Counted from the stretch's first letter, positions 6,164 to 15,838 are shown. The stretch is 64,000 bases of DNA from Arthrobacter sp. MYb23 (GCF_002979775.1 NZ_PCPR01000024.1:1-64000); one strand, 5' to 3'. The notes: generated by a model from the sequence alone, not told the origin. Numbers and translations: made by a program.

Positions 6164-8920
6164 GTGACTTTCAGACTGGACACCATGGGTACAGGGCTGG
6201 TCTTTGCTGATTCCCTCGCGAACCTCGCTGCTGCCCTAACCAACCAGGCCGACGGCGGCACTGTCCGTGGGCGGAAGGCGCCGATGGGGGGAGCGGCAGC
6301 GGTTGGAGGCATTGCCGTGGTTCAGGCGCCTCCGGGTACGGGCAAAACCACGCTCGTGCCACCGCTGCTGGCCAATCTCGTGTCGGAACAGCACCCTCAG
6401 CCACGCGTCGTCGTGACCCAACCGCGCCGTGTGGCGGCCCGCTCAGCCGCGCGCCGCCTGGCCTCGTTGGACGGAAGCCGCCTGGGTGACAGGGTGGGCT
6501 ACACCGTCCGGGGTGAAAGCAAACTCGGCCGGAACACGGTGGTGGAATTCGTCACGCCAGGCATCCTTTTGCGGCGCCTCCTGGCCGACCCCGGACTTGA
6601 GGACGTCCATGCTGTCGTTCTTGATGAGGTGCACGAACGTGGGCTGGAAACGGATCTCCTGGTGGGCATGCTCGCTGAGGTCCGCGAGTTGCGGGGTGAC
6701 CTCACGCTGGTGGCCATGTCGGCCACTCTCGACGCGCCTCGTTTTGCGGCACTACTGGGATCGGGCGGCCCAGGGCTCGACGGCGGTGGCTCGGCTCCGG
6801 TGGTGGACTGCCCTTCCGCGCTGCACCCGATGGAGGTCCAATGGGCTCCTGCCTGGGAGCATCGACTGGATGCCCGGGGAGTGTCCCGGAGTTTCCTCGA
6901 TCACGTGGCCAGCACTGCGGCGGCTGCCTACTTAGCGGCCCTGAAGCAGCACCCCGAGGTGGACGCCTTGGTTTTCCTCCCGGGAGCCCGGGAAGTTTCA
7001 GACGTCGCATCGCGCCTTCGCGGGCAGCTGCCACACAGTGTGGAAGTGCTCGAGTTGCACGGCCAAATCAGTCCGGAAGCCCAAGACCGGGCGGTATCCG
7101 GGCGAGTACCCGGCGGGTCACCCCGGCTCATCGTGTCCACGTCCTTGGCGGAATCGTCCCTCACAGTTCCCGGCGTGCGTTTGGTGATTGACTCGGGCCT
7201 TTCACGGGAACCCCGGCGGGACGCCGGCCGTGGCATGTCAGGACTCGTGACGGTCTCTTGTTCCCGCGCGTCGGCCGATCAACGTGCCGGCCGGGCAGCG
7301 CGACAGGGGCCGGGCACCGTGGTGCGCTGCTACGACCCGCAAGCGTATGCGGCGGCTCCAGCGCACCAGACGCCCGAAATATCCGTGGCGGACCTCACCG
7401 GTGCTGCCTTGGTTCTTGCATGCTGGGGTGCTCCTGGCGGTTCTGGTCTGAAGCTTCCGGACACACCGCCTGCCGCCGCCATGAACGACGCCGTGGAGGT
7501 CCTGCGCGAACTGGGTGCCGTGGGTGGGGACGGAAAAGTCACCGCCGTCGGCAAGACTTTAGCCCGCATCCCCGCTGACCCACGGCTCGCCCGGGCCTTG
7601 CTGGACGGATCTGCGGTAGTGGGTCGACGCATAACCGCTGAAACTGTGGCACTTGTGGCCGGGGACCACAGAGCACCCGGCGCCGACCTGACAAAGCTGC
7701 TTACTATGCTGCGCTCGGGATCAGACCCTGGGGCTCGTCGTTTCGTGGAGGACGTCAAGCGGATGGAAACGCTGGCAGGGAACGAAACGCGGGCACGGAA
7801 GGAGGCTGCCGCCGTCGTGCATCCTCGACCGGCCGCGGATATTACGGCGAGGGAAGCGCCCGGCTTTGTGGTGGCGCTGGCCTTCCCGGACCGCATAGCC
7901 AGACGCGTCCCCGGTGACGGGTCCACCACGTACTTGCTCTCGTCCGGAACACGGGCCGGGCTCCCCGCCGGGAGTTCACTGTCCGGGCATGACTGGCTTG
8001 CCGTGGCCGAGGTGTCTCGTGCGCAAGGACGTGATGCCGCGGGAACCGGCGCCGTCATTCGTTCTGCCGCGCCGTTGTCGGCCGAACTTGCGGTAGCCGC
8101 CGCGCCGGGTCTTCTCACGGAGAAGGTGCAGGCGAAGTTCGAGCAAGGCCGGGTGATGGCCAGGTTGGAACGCAGCCTGGGCGCCATTGTTTTGTCCTCC
8201 ACGCCCGTCCGGCCCACCGCCAAATCCGGGCGCCGCGCAGTGTCCAAGGCCTTGGAGAAGTCGGGGTTGTCCATGATCGGCTGGTCATCGGCAGCCGATT
8301 CCCTGCGCCGGCGCCTCGGAATGGTGCACCGTGAACTCGGGAAACCATGGCCTGACGTCAGCGAGGCGGCACTGCTGGCCAGACTTGATGAATGGCTGGG
8401 CCCGGAAATGGAGGCGATGGCCACAGGTGCCGCGGTAAGCTCCATCAACCTCGTTGACCCCTTGCGACGCCTGCTCCCATGGCCAGACGCCGCGCGGCTT
8501 GAAGATCTCGTGCCGGAGCGCTTGATGGTGCCGAGCGGTTCGCGTATCCGGATCGACTACCCGGAGGTTACGGACCGCGGTCCGGACCAGCACAGTACGG
8601 ATCACCGCAGTACGGATCACCGCAGTGCGAGTCAACGCAGTACGGGTCACGACGGCGGCCGCCCAGTGGTGGCGGTCAAGCTTCAGGAATGCTTCGGTTG
8701 GGACCGCACGCCGCGCCTCGTCGAGGGCCGGGTCCCTGTGTTGTTTCACCTACTATCCCCGGCAGGAAGGCAGTTGGCTGTGACGGATGATCTCGCATCC
8801 TTCTGGTCCGGTCCTTACTGCCAGGTTCGGGCCGAGATGCGTGGGCGCTACCCCAGGCACCCCTGGCCCGAAGACCCATGGACCGCGCCGGCTACGGCAA
8901 AGACGAAGAACAAAATGTAG
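6164..8920 (+). CDS. hrpB: ATP-dependent helicase HrpB
   Basis: This DEAH-type superfamily 2 helicase has about 918 residues. The motifs run in family order: Walker A APPGTGKTT, DEVHERGLETDLL (motif II), MSATLDA (motif III), QRAGRAARQGPG (motif VI), then the HA2-like and HrpB C-terminal domains ending in a PWPEDPW motif characteristic of HrpB. The in-frame ATG at 6107 lies inside the terminator hairpin of the preceding gene, so GTG 6164 (or ATG 6185) is the realistic start. Near residues 810-830 the protein carries an expanded pentapeptide linker (see repeat at 8593-8652) within an otherwise conserved stretch. Its biological role in actinobacteria is unclear. It stands alone and converges with the amidohydrolase gene after a 20-bp gap. 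Confidence 0.92.
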   Translation: MTFRLDTMGTGLVFADSLANLAAALTNQADGGTVRGRKAPMGGAAAVGGIAVVQAPPGTGKTTLVPPLLANLVSEQHPQPRVVVTQPRRVAARSAARRLASLDGSRLGDRVGYTVRGESKLGRNTVVEFVTPGILLRRLLADPGLEDVHAVVLDEVHERGLETDLLVGMLAEVRELRGDLTLVAMSATLDAPRFAALLGSGGPGLDGGGSAPVVDCPSALHPMEVQWAPAWEHRLDARGVSRSFLDHVASTAAAAYLAALKQHPEVDALVFLPGAREVSDVASRLRGQLPHSVEVLELHGQISPEAQDRAVSGRVPGGSPRLIVSTSLAESSLTVPGVRLVIDSGLSREPRRDAGRGMSGLVTVSCSRASADQRAGRAARQGPGTVVRCYDPQAYAAAPAHQTPEISVADLTGAALVLACWGAPGGSGLKLPDTPPAAAMNDAVEVLRELGAVGGDGKVTAVGKTLARIPADPRLARALLDGSAVVGRRITAETVALVAGDHRAPGADLTKLLTMLRSGSDPGARRFVEDVKRMETLAGNETRARKEAAAVVHPRPAADITAREAPGFVVALAFPDRIARRVPGDGSTTYLLSSGTRAGLPAGSSLSGHDWLAVAEVSRAQGRDAAGTGAVIRSAAPLSAELAVAAAPGLLTEKVQAKFEQGRVMARLERSLGAIVLSSTPVRPTAKSGRRAVSKALEKSGLSMIGWSSAADSLRRRLGMVHRELGKPWPDVSEAALLARLDEWLGPEMEAMATGAAVSSINLVDPLRRLLPWPDAARLEDLVPERLMVPSGSRIRIDYPEVTDRGPDQHSTDHRSTDHRSASQRSTGHDGGRPVVAVKLQECFGWDRTPRLVEGRVPVLFHLLSPAGRQLAVTDDLASFWSGPYCQVRAEMRGRYPRHPWPEDPWTAPATAKTKNKM
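8593..8652 (+). repeat. four 15-bp tandem units inside hrpB
   Basis: Units start at 8593, 8608, 8623 and 8638. The first two are identical (CAGTACGGATCACCG) and the last two diverge by 3-4 bases. They encode STDHR-like pentapeptides in frame, between the conserved IRIDYPEV and VVAVKLQE segments. Confidence 0.9.
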
Positions 8921-8940
8921 CCAGACGCTCTGGAGTGCCT

Positions 8941-10575
8941 CTAAACGAGCCGCTCCAGCATGAACTGAATCTCGCCATCCACGAACGTTCCCAAGACGGC
9001 GCTTGCGGCAAATTCGTCCGGGGCAGTGGCCAGTGGATCGAGTTCGAAGGCAGTGAAGTCGGCCCGCTTGCCCACCGTAATGGAACCAGATACGTCCCAC
9101 AGCCCGGCAGCTTTGGCGGCGTGGGAGGTGTACCCCTCCAAAGCCTGAAGTGCGGTGAGGGCTTGGGATGGTGCGATGGGTTGCTGCTCCGGATGTCCCG
9201 ATCGCCGGCGCAACTGGGCGTCCGCGATGATCGGAAGCGGTTCGAAGGGGGCGATCGGCCAGTCGGAGCCGATACCCAGCGTCACACCCGCGTCGCGAAG
9301 ATCCCTGCAGCGCCAGGCCCGGTCCGCCCGCTCAGGACCAAGCCGGGTGGACCAATTGTCACTGTGATCGGCCAACGAGTAGTGGGTGCAATGGGTCGGC
9401 TGCATGCTCGCCACCACCCCCGCGCCCTGGAAGCGCGCCACCAGCTCATCCGGCACGGTTTCTATGTGCTCAATCCTGTGGACTGCGCCCCGCAAAACGT
9501 CGGCGGGCACCTCGTGGCGCAGGGATTCCAGGGCCTCCAGTACATGTTCAACCCCGGCATCTCCGATTGCGTGCGTGGCAGTCGGAATACCACGGGAGGC
9601 AAAGTAGCGGACGGCCGCGGAGTATTCTCCGGGACGCGGCCAGAACGGTGCAGTGGACTGTCCGTGAGCATCGGGTTCATGGAGCCAGGCCGTTCCGTTG
9701 TCCACGGTGCCATCCACGAAGAGCTTGATGGCTTCAACGGACCAGCGGCGCCCACCTGTACCTATACTTCTGGCCAGTTCCTTCCAAGTATCTTCACCGC
9801 TGCCCGGCATGCACCATGGCGCGGAACGGAGCCGCATCGGAAGGTCGCCCTCGGCCTCCAATGCCTGGAAAAGCGCGGTGGATTCCTCGCTGTGGTCCAT
9901 GATGTGGCCACCGGTCAGTCCCGAGCGGGCAAAGTCCCTCAAGAGCTCACCAAGGCGGGCTTTGCGTTGGGCAAACGACTCCTGCGGGATATGGCGCTGG
10001 ACCAACTCCATGGCCGCGGCTTCGAGCAGGAGCCCGGTGGGGGCACCGTCTGCGTCGCAGACCACTTCGGAGGCCTGGTCAAAGTCGAACCGGCCATGGA
10101 TTCCGGCCAGTTCCAAGGCGCGGCTGTTGGCCAGTGCCGAATGGCCGTCGAATAAGCGAATGAATGCGGGTTGATCGCCGGTGACCCTGTCCAGGACACT
10201 TCGGTGCAGCGGCACTGTTCCGAAAGCGTTCGGGTTCAGCCCCCATCCACGCAACCACCCGCCGTCGTGCGCTGCTTCTGCCCGCAGCAGTGTGAGGACG
10301 TCGTCCAGGGCCGCAGCACCGGCCAGGTCGACGCCGATGGTCAGGTCCAAGCCAAACACGGGGTGGATGTGGCAGTCCACCAGTCCTGGCGTGAGAGTCG
10401 CGTTGCCAAGGTCCACCACGCGGGTGTCCGCTTGCTGCCACTGTCTGGCATCGTTGCGGCTTCCGACGGCGGCAATCATCCCGCTGCTGATGGCGACGGC
10501 TTGGACGGGTTCCTTATGGGGCAGCCCATCCATGGTGTGAATGGTGTCGGAAAGAATGATGAGGTCAGGAGTCAT
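8941..10575 (-). CDS. amidohydrolase family 3 enzyme (YtcJ/NfdA-like)
   Basis: This 544-residue metal-dependent hydrolase belongs to the amidohydrolase-3 group. It shows the first metal motif HxH (DCHIHPVFG), a later HAIGD, an RIEHIE histidine motif, and GIGSDWP with the metal-binding aspartate. The family hydrolyses C-N bonds, for example N-substituted formamides; the substrate here is not predictable. ATG 10575 is used because it overlaps the end of the upstream permease gene by 11 bp, a translational-coupling arrangement; a longer start at 10638 would reach further into the permease. The pairing with an APC permease suggests uptake and hydrolysis of an amine- or amide-containing nutrient under the divergent TetR regulator. 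Confidence 0.88.
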   Translation of the reverse strand: MTPDLIILSDTIHTMDGLPHKEPVQAVAISSGMIAAVGSRNDARQWQQADTRVVDLGNATLTPGLVDCHIHPVFGLDLTIGVDLAGAAALDDVLTLLRAEAAHDGGWLRGWGLNPNAFGTVPLHRSVLDRVTGDQPAFIRLFDGHSALANSRALELAGIHGRFDFDQASEVVCDADGAPTGLLLEAAAMELVQRHIPQESFAQRKARLGELLRDFARSGLTGGHIMDHSEESTALFQALEAEGDLPMRLRSAPWCMPGSGEDTWKELARSIGTGGRRWSVEAIKLFVDGTVDNGTAWLHEPDAHGQSTAPFWPRPGEYSAAVRYFASRGIPTATHAIGDAGVEHVLEALESLRHEVPADVLRGAVHRIEHIETVPDELVARFQGAGVVASMQPTHCTHYSLADHSDNWSTRLGPERADRAWRCRDLRDAGVTLGIGSDWPIAPFEPLPIIADAQLRRRSGHPEQQPIAPSQALTALQALEGYTSHAAKAAGLWDVSGSITVGKRADFTAFELDPLATAPDEFAASAVLGTFVDGEIQFMLERLV

Positions 10576-12022
10576 GGGTTTCGAAGCTTCCAATCCGGGC
10601 GAAGACGTGGGGGCGGGTGGTGCGCAGTCTGCGGGCAATCAGCAGGCCTGCAAGGAAAACAACGGGCGCGACCAAAAGCAGGATGGTGTTGGTCAGGGCA
10701 TCGGCAAAGGTGAGGAGTTCGATGTTGATGGCGATCAATGCCACCACGCCGAACAGCAGAACGGCCGAGGCTGCACTCAAAGGAATGAGCAGGCGGTTGG
10801 TAGCTGCGGCCGGGTTACGCCGAAGGTAGATGAACGCTGCTAGAGAGACCAGTCCCTGCAGTGCCACAATCCCGAAGATGCCCGGGGTGTTAACCCAGAT
10901 CAGCAGCTGCTTGTACGGGTCGGCGCCGGCGATGGCACAAATGATGATGACGACGGCGGCCAGGACAGTCTGAATCTGCCCTGCACGGTGCGGGGACTTG
11001 TACTTGGGGTGGGTCCTGCCGAGGAAGGCGGGGAGCACACCGTCTTTGGCGAGCATGTACACGTAACGGTTGATGGCGTTGTGGAAGGCCAACTGGGAGG
11101 CGTAGACGCTGGTTACGATCAGCACGTACATGACCACTTCGGCCCAGGGGCCAACGTACTGGTTGATGGTGGCAAAGAACATGCCATCGGCCAGTTCGCC
11201 AGCAGCAGCAACAACGTTTCCATCGCCGAAAGCCTGAATGACGGTCCACACAATGAAGGCGTAGAACACGGACATGAAGCCCACTGCAATATAGGTGGCC
11301 CGGGGAACCGATGTGTCTGGATTTCTTGCCTCACGCCGGTACAGCACGGTGGATTCGAAGCCCATGAAGGCGGCGAAGCAGACAGCCAGGATGGCAAGAA
11401 CACCGGGCGTGAAGGCATGTTCGGGGGAGAACGAGGAGAAACTGATGCCTTCGGCGCCGCCGCGTGCCAGGATTCCGAAGCCCATGATGGCCAGGATCGC
11501 GGTCTCGGCAAGGAGCAGGACTCCCAGGACCTTCGCGCCGACGTCGATGCCGCGGTAGCCGAGGAACCAGACGGCCGCGATGGCTACCAGGGCAACTACG
11601 GGCCACGGCACATCCAAGCCAAAGAGGGCGCGGAGCATGCCTTGGGTTTGGACAGCGAACAATCCGTAGACGCCGATTTGGAGGCAGTTGTAGGAAACGA
11701 TCGCCAGGATGGCTGAGGCCAGCCCTATCGTTTTGCCCATGGCCAAGGTGATGTAGGTGTAGAAGCCTCCGGCTGCTTTGACGTGTTTGGTCATGGCCAT
11801 GAAGGAGATGGCGAAGATCAACAGGACCGCGCCGGCAATGACATATCCCATGGGCGCACCTATGCCCCCGACGCCGATGGCAACAGGTGCCACCCCGGCC
11901 ATCACGGTCAGGGGAGCTGCTGCGGAGATTACCAGGAAGGCAATGCCGCCGGTGCCTATGGCATTTCTTTTGAGCCCATTACCGGCGTCTGCCGCCGGGG
12001 GTCGTGTTTCGAGGTCAGACAT
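10565..12022 (-). CDS. APC-superfamily amino acid/amine permease
   Basis: This is a 485-residue integral membrane protein with about 12 hydrophobic segments. The N-terminal motif GTGGIAFLVISAAAPLTVMAG and the following Gly-rich helix are typical of APC transporters for amino acids and related amines. ATG 12022 is preceded by GAGG at a good distance, whereas upstream codons lie in the divergent regulatory region. The downstream amidohydrolase overlaps by 11 bp, so the two form an operon. The TetR-type gene is divergent, and a 31-bp operator-like palindrome lies at 12068-12098. Substrate unknown. Confidence 0.9.
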   Translation of the reverse strand: MSDLETRPPAADAGNGLKRNAIGTGGIAFLVISAAAPLTVMAGVAPVAIGVGGIGAPMGYVIAGAVLLIFAISFMAMTKHVKAAGGFYTYITLAMGKTIGLASAILAIVSYNCLQIGVYGLFAVQTQGMLRALFGLDVPWPVVALVAIAAVWFLGYRGIDVGAKVLGVLLLAETAILAIMGFGILARGGAEGISFSSFSPEHAFTPGVLAILAVCFAAFMGFESTVLYRREARNPDTSVPRATYIAVGFMSVFYAFIVWTVIQAFGDGNVVAAAGELADGMFFATINQYVGPWAEVVMYVLIVTSVYASQLAFHNAINRYVYMLAKDGVLPAFLGRTHPKYKSPHRAGQIQTVLAAVVIIICAIAGADPYKQLLIWVNTPGIFGIVALQGLVSLAAFIYLRRNPAAATNRLLIPLSAASAVLLFGVVALIAINIELLTFADALTNTILLLVAPVVFLAGLLIARRLRTTRPHVFARIGSFETHDS

Positions 12023-12067
12023 GGGGATCCTCTGAGTGTTTGGGGAGGGAAATTCGAGGGGGAGCCG

Positions 12068-12098
12068 AACGTTAAGCGAAAGGCTTTCGTTTATCGTA
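12068..12098. promoter_or_regulatory. 31-bp inverted repeat, probable operator of the divergent TetR regulator
   Basis: Arms 12068-12082 and 12084-12098 match at 12 of 15 positions around a single central base. The core CGAAAG-G-CTTTCG is perfect. It lies 46 bp upstream of the permease ATG and 83 bp upstream of the TetR ATG, the usual place for an autoregulated TetR operator. Confidence 0.7.
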
Positions 12099-12180
12099 GG
12101 TCCTTGTGATGCCGGGCACAATACCTCGACGCAAAGTTCTGGCTAGAGTCGTACCTACACCCTTGAATGGAGACACCCGT

Positions 12181-12798
12181 ATGGCACGCCCGCTGGTCCC
12201 GCTGATATCCATCGATGCACTCGTCACCGCCGCCCTTGAGTTGGTGGACGAGGCGGGAGACTTCAGCCTGCCCAAACTGGCCAAACGGATCGGCGTCAGC
12301 CAATCCTCCATCTACAACCACGTCAGTGGGCGGGAAGAAATTCTGGAGCTCATGCGCGGCCGGATCATCTCCGAGAGCCCTTACGTCCTGGAGGATGAGC
12401 AGGATTGGGAAACGTCCCTCCGCGCCATTGTCCGAAGCTACAGAGATGCCTTCGCGCGCCACCCAAAACTTGCACCCCTCTTGGTACTCCAAACTGTGCA
12501 GGATGCCCAGGTCATGGCGCTCTACGAAAACCTGGCTGTGGCCCTCGACGCCGCAGGGTTCCGCGGCAGGGACGTGATGTCGGCGATATCCACCATAGAC
12601 AGCTTCGCCTTGGGCTTCGCGTTGGACCTGGCAGCTCCCGACGTCGTCTGGGCGCCACCCGCGGAGGGCTACCCAGCGCTCACCGATGCTTTGTCCCAAG
12701 CGGGTCCTGCAACGGAGCGAGGTGCGGCGGCCTTTGATTTCGGCCTCGAGATCCTGATAGCCGGACTGCATTCCCGTCTTCAGTCGAACGTTCTGTGA
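12181..12798 (+). CDS. TetR-family transcriptional regulator
   Basis: This is a 205-residue protein with an N-terminal helix-turn-helix (FSLPKLAKRIGVSQSSIYNHVSG, residues ~25-50) followed by an all-helical ligand domain of the TetR_C class. ATG 12181 is chosen because GGAG lies about 8 nt upstream; the longer in-frame start at 12106 has none. It is divergent from the permease-amidohydrolase operon and is its likely repressor through the palindrome at 12068-12098. A TAGAGT -10 candidate near 12143 would give a leader of about 30 nt. Inducer unknown, presumably the permease substrate or its product. Confidence 0.9.
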   Translation: MARPLVPLISIDALVTAALELVDEAGDFSLPKLAKRIGVSQSSIYNHVSGREEILELMRGRIISESPYVLEDEQDWETSLRAIVRSYRDAFARHPKLAPLLVLQTVQDAQVMALYENLAVALDAAGFRGRDVMSAISTIDSFALGFALDLAAPDVVWAPPAEGYPALTDALSQAGPATERGAAAFDFGLEILIAGLHSRLQSNVL

Positions 12799-12811
12799 AG
12801 CGGACATTCCT

Positions 12812-13546
12812 GTGAATTTCATCCAAGATTGGTGCGCCGCGGTGACCCGGGGCTTCACCGACGTCCACACCACAGCGGTGCCGTTACCCGCTCTGCTGGG
12901 CATCCTCGCATGTGCCGTTATCCTGAGCATTCCGCGTGCCACCTGGCGGTGGTTCGGCCTGTACGTGACTTTCGTCCACGAACTCGGACATGCGTACGCG
13001 GCCCTGATGACGGGGCGTTTCGTCCACGGGCTTCGGATCGGACTGGACCATTCGGGTCGGCTCGTCAGCAGCGGCCGGAGCACCTTCGGGGCAGCGTGGT
13101 CCGGATTCTGGGGCTATCCAGCGCCAGCGGTGGTCGGTTTGTGCCTGATCGCCGCGTTTGCGGCAGGCCGGTCCGGCGCAGCAATGTCCGTAGGGGCATT
13201 GATCCTGCTCGTCTCGCTCATCTTCCTCAGGAACCTCACCGGGATCCTTGTGGCGGTGTTGAGCGCTGGCATCGCCCAGCTCCTGATCCTGTTCGCGACG
13301 CCCACGGCCGTCAACTACGCGGTGCTGGCACTCGGTGTGGCACTGTCCGTGGGTGGCGTCAGGGATCTGTTCAAACTCGCCGGTGTCCACACCCGACGCC
13401 GCGAACGCCTCCAGGCTTCCGACGCCTTCATCCTGGGCCGCACCACAGGAGTTCCGGCGTTCGTCTGGCTGGCCGGATTCACGGTGGTCATCATCGGTTG
13501 CACCCTCGCATCCGTCTGGTTGCTGTGGGGGATGCTCACCGTTTAG
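12812..13546 (+). CDS. M50B-like putative membrane metallopeptidase
   Basis: The 244-residue protein has about six hydrophobic segments. A zinc motif, FVHELGHAYAAL (HExxH), lies at the end of the second one (residues ~53-57), as in the M50B-like family (site-2-protease relatives). A GYPAPAVVG segment further on resembles the region holding the second zinc-ligand side, but no clear third-ligand NPDG/Asp motif is obvious, so activity is uncertain. It starts at GTG 12812, 13 nt after the TetR stop, on the same strand, so it may be read through from that gene. Orthologues next to regulators are common in Arthrobacter-type genomes (recollection, not checked). Confidence 0.75.
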   Translation: MNFIQDWCAAVTRGFTDVHTTAVPLPALLGILACAVILSIPRATWRWFGLYVTFVHELGHAYAALMTGRFVHGLRIGLDHSGRLVSSGRSTFGAAWSGFWGYPAPAVVGLCLIAAFAAGRSGAAMSVGALILLVSLIFLRNLTGILVAVLSAGIAQLLILFATPTAVNYAVLALGVALSVGGVRDLFKLAGVHTRRRERLQASDAFILGRTTGVPAFVWLAGFTVVIIGCTLASVWLLWGMLTV

Positions 13547-13556
13547 CCCGGTGGTT

Positions 13557-13594
13557 GAACGGAGCCAGGCGCGTAGGCGAACGGAGTCAGGCGC
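13557..13594 (+). repeat. 16-bp direct repeat, 22-bp period
   Basis: GAACGGAG[C/T]CAGGCGC occurs at 13557-13572 and 13579-13594 between the M50-like gene and the EF-G2 gene. It is non-coding; function unknown, possibly a regulator half-site pair or a remnant of an intergenic repeat. Confidence 0.6.
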
Positions 13595-13726
13595 CCGACG
13601 GCGGTTGTCCCGTTTTGGTTCCTGCGAGGCCTTGCCCTGTGGTCGCTTCAGGGTGTCCAATCCTTCTTAACGTTCGAAGCGGAGGTGTTCGGACTCCGTG
13701 CCGGGATCAAACACCAGGAGGTGCCC

Positions 13727-15838
13727 ATGTCCGGGAAGGGCACGCGCGAAACGGCCAGGGGCCCGGGAGGCGGCGCCACGGAAGCCAAGCGAGGCGATAA
13801 CGGCACTGCCTTGGCGGCGGAACATCCAGCAAAAATCCGGAATGTGGCACTTGTGGGGCACGCGGGTGCGGGAAAGACAACGCTCGTGGAAGCCCTTCTG
13901 GCCGCCACCGGTGCCATCACCAGGATGGGCTCCATCAGCGAAGGCACCACCGTCAGTGATTCCGACCCTTCCGCGATCCATCAGCAACGATCCGTCACGT
14001 TGTCCGTGGCCCCGATCGTGGTGGGAGAGATCAAGGTCAACCTGATCGACACCCCCGGCTACACGGACTTCACCGGGGAACTGCGCGCTGGTTTGCGGGC
14101 CGCCGATGCGGCCCTTTTTGTTGTCTCGGCCGCTGACGGCCTCGACGCCGCCACCGTTGCATTGTGGGGAGAGTGCGAGAAGATCCGGCTGCCGCGTGCG
14201 GTGGTCGTCAGCAAACTGGACCATCCTCGCGCTGACTTCAGCGCCGCCGTCGTGCGTTGCCAGGAAGCATTCGGTGAGTCAGTTCTCCCGCTGTACCTCC
14301 CGGCTGTGGGAAACGCCGGCCTCATTGGTGTCCTCCACGGCGCGGAGGCCGAGGACCTGACGCATGCCAGGGAGGTGGAAGCAGCCAGAGGACCCTTGAT
14401 CGAGGGCATCATCGCTGAAAGCGAAGACGAAACCCTCATGGACCGCTATCTTGGCGGCGAAGAACTGCCACTTGCAGACCTGATCACTGATCTTGAAACG
14501 GCGGTGGCACGCGGCAGTTTCTTTCCCGTTATGCCCACCTCGGCCGAAACCGGTCTGGGCCTTCCCGAGCTCATGGCACTGCTGACGGATGCTCTGCCAT
14601 CGCCTTTGGAACGGATCGCTCCCACAGTGATGAACCTCGACGGTTCGTCACTGAAGCCCCTGGAGTGCGATCCCACCGCTCGCCTTGCCGCTGAAGTAGT
14701 GCGGACCACCGTGGATCCGTTCCTCGGCCGCGTGTGCCTGGTCAGGGTCTTTTCGGGGACCCTGAGGGAGGATTCCTCGATTCATATCGGCGGCAGGGGA
14801 TTGGCGGACAGAGGCCACGAGGACCACGACGCCGATGAACGCGTTACGCATCTCTACTCGCCTGTGGGTTCGAGCCTCAAAGCGGTTCCACAGTGCATTG
14901 CCGGCGATATCTGCGCCATCAGCAAGCTGGCCAGCGCCGAAACCGGGGACACTGTCTCAGGTCGCGAGGCCCCGCTGCTGATCGAGACCTGGAACATGCC
15001 CGAGCCCTTGATGCCTGTAGCCATAGAGGGGGCATCGCGCAGTGATGAGGACGCGCTGGCAAAGAGCATCGGCAAAGTCGCCGCAGCCGACCCCACTCTT
15101 CGATTGGAGCGCAATCAAGACACGCACCAGCTCATCCTGTGGTGCATGGGGGAAGCCCACGCCGAAGTGGTCCTGGACAGGCTCCGGAACCAAGGCGTCA
15201 AAGTTCAGACCGTGGACGTTATCACCCCGCTCAGAGAGACCTTCGCCAGCAAAGCCACCGGCCATGGGCGGCACGTCAAGCAATCCGGCGGGCACGGGCA
15301 ATTCGCCATCTGCGACATTGAGGTGGAGCCCTTGGCCCGCGGAGGCGGTTTTGAATTCACGGACAAAATCGTAGGCGGCGCCATTCCCGGCACGTTTGTC
15401 ACCTCGGTGGAGAAGGGCGTCCGCTCCCAAATGCTCAAAGGCGTATCAGCGGGATTCCCGGTAGTAGATATCAAGGTGACACTGGTAGGCGGAAAGACCC
15501 ACAGCGTCGACTCATCCGACGCAGCCTTCCAGTCTGCCGGTGCGCTGGCCTTGAGGGAAGCTGCCGCAGCGGCCAAAATCCAACTACTGGAGCCGGTCTC
15601 CTCCGTTGTCATCAGCGTTCCCGACGAATACGTGGGCGCGGTGATGAGCGATCTGTCCGGACGCCGGGGCCGGGTCACCGGAACCACTGCCGCGGACGGA
15701 GAGGTCACGGAAATCAGCGCCGAAGTACCGGACCAGGAGCTCCTGCGGTACGCCATTGAACTCCGCGCCCTCACGGCAGGAACCGGCCGTTTCCGCCGGT
15801 CCTTCCTTCGTCATGAACCCCTGCCGAAGCAGCTCTAA
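13727..15838 (+). CDS. fusA2: elongation factor G-like protein EF-G2
   Basis: The 703-residue translational GTPase has EF-G architecture: G domain (P-loop GHAGAGKTT at ~42, DTPGYTDF as G3, SKLDH as a variant G4 instead of NKxD), a beta-barrel domain, and EF-G domains III-V (ATGHGRHVKQSGGHGQF is the domain IV signature). It stands alone rather than in the str operon with rpsL/rpsG/tuf, which marks it as the EF-G2 paralogue of actinobacteria rather than the housekeeping factor. ATG 13727 follows AGGAGG perfectly. Its stop overlaps the stop of the convergent hydrolase by 3 bp. Role in translation is unresolved; mycobacterial EF-G2 binds GTP but is reported not to act as a canonical translocase. 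Confidence 0.9.
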   Translation: MSGKGTRETARGPGGGATEAKRGDNGTALAAEHPAKIRNVALVGHAGAGKTTLVEALLAATGAITRMGSISEGTTVSDSDPSAIHQQRSVTLSVAPIVVGEIKVNLIDTPGYTDFTGELRAGLRAADAALFVVSAADGLDAATVALWGECEKIRLPRAVVVSKLDHPRADFSAAVVRCQEAFGESVLPLYLPAVGNAGLIGVLHGAEAEDLTHAREVEAARGPLIEGIIAESEDETLMDRYLGGEELPLADLITDLETAVARGSFFPVMPTSAETGLGLPELMALLTDALPSPLERIAPTVMNLDGSSLKPLECDPTARLAAEVVRTTVDPFLGRVCLVRVFSGTLREDSSIHIGGRGLADRGHEDHDADERVTHLYSPVGSSLKAVPQCIAGDICAISKLASAETGDTVSGREAPLLIETWNMPEPLMPVAIEGASRSDEDALAKSIGKVAAADPTLRLERNQDTHQLILWCMGEAHAEVVLDRLRNQGVKVQTVDVITPLRETFASKATGHGRHVKQSGGHGQFAICDIEVEPLARGGGFEFTDKIVGGAIPGTFVTSVEKGVRSQMLKGVSAGFPVVDIKVTLVGGKTHSVDSSDAAFQSAGALALREAAAAAKIQLLEPVSSVVISVPDEYVGAVMSDLSGRRGRVTGTTAADGEVTEISAEVPDQELLRYAIELRALTAGTGRFRRSFLRHEPLPKQL

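Noticed and set aside
8878..10155. 425-codon plus-strand frame
   Set aside because: Antisense to the amidohydrolase with its metal motifs; composition of a shadow frame.
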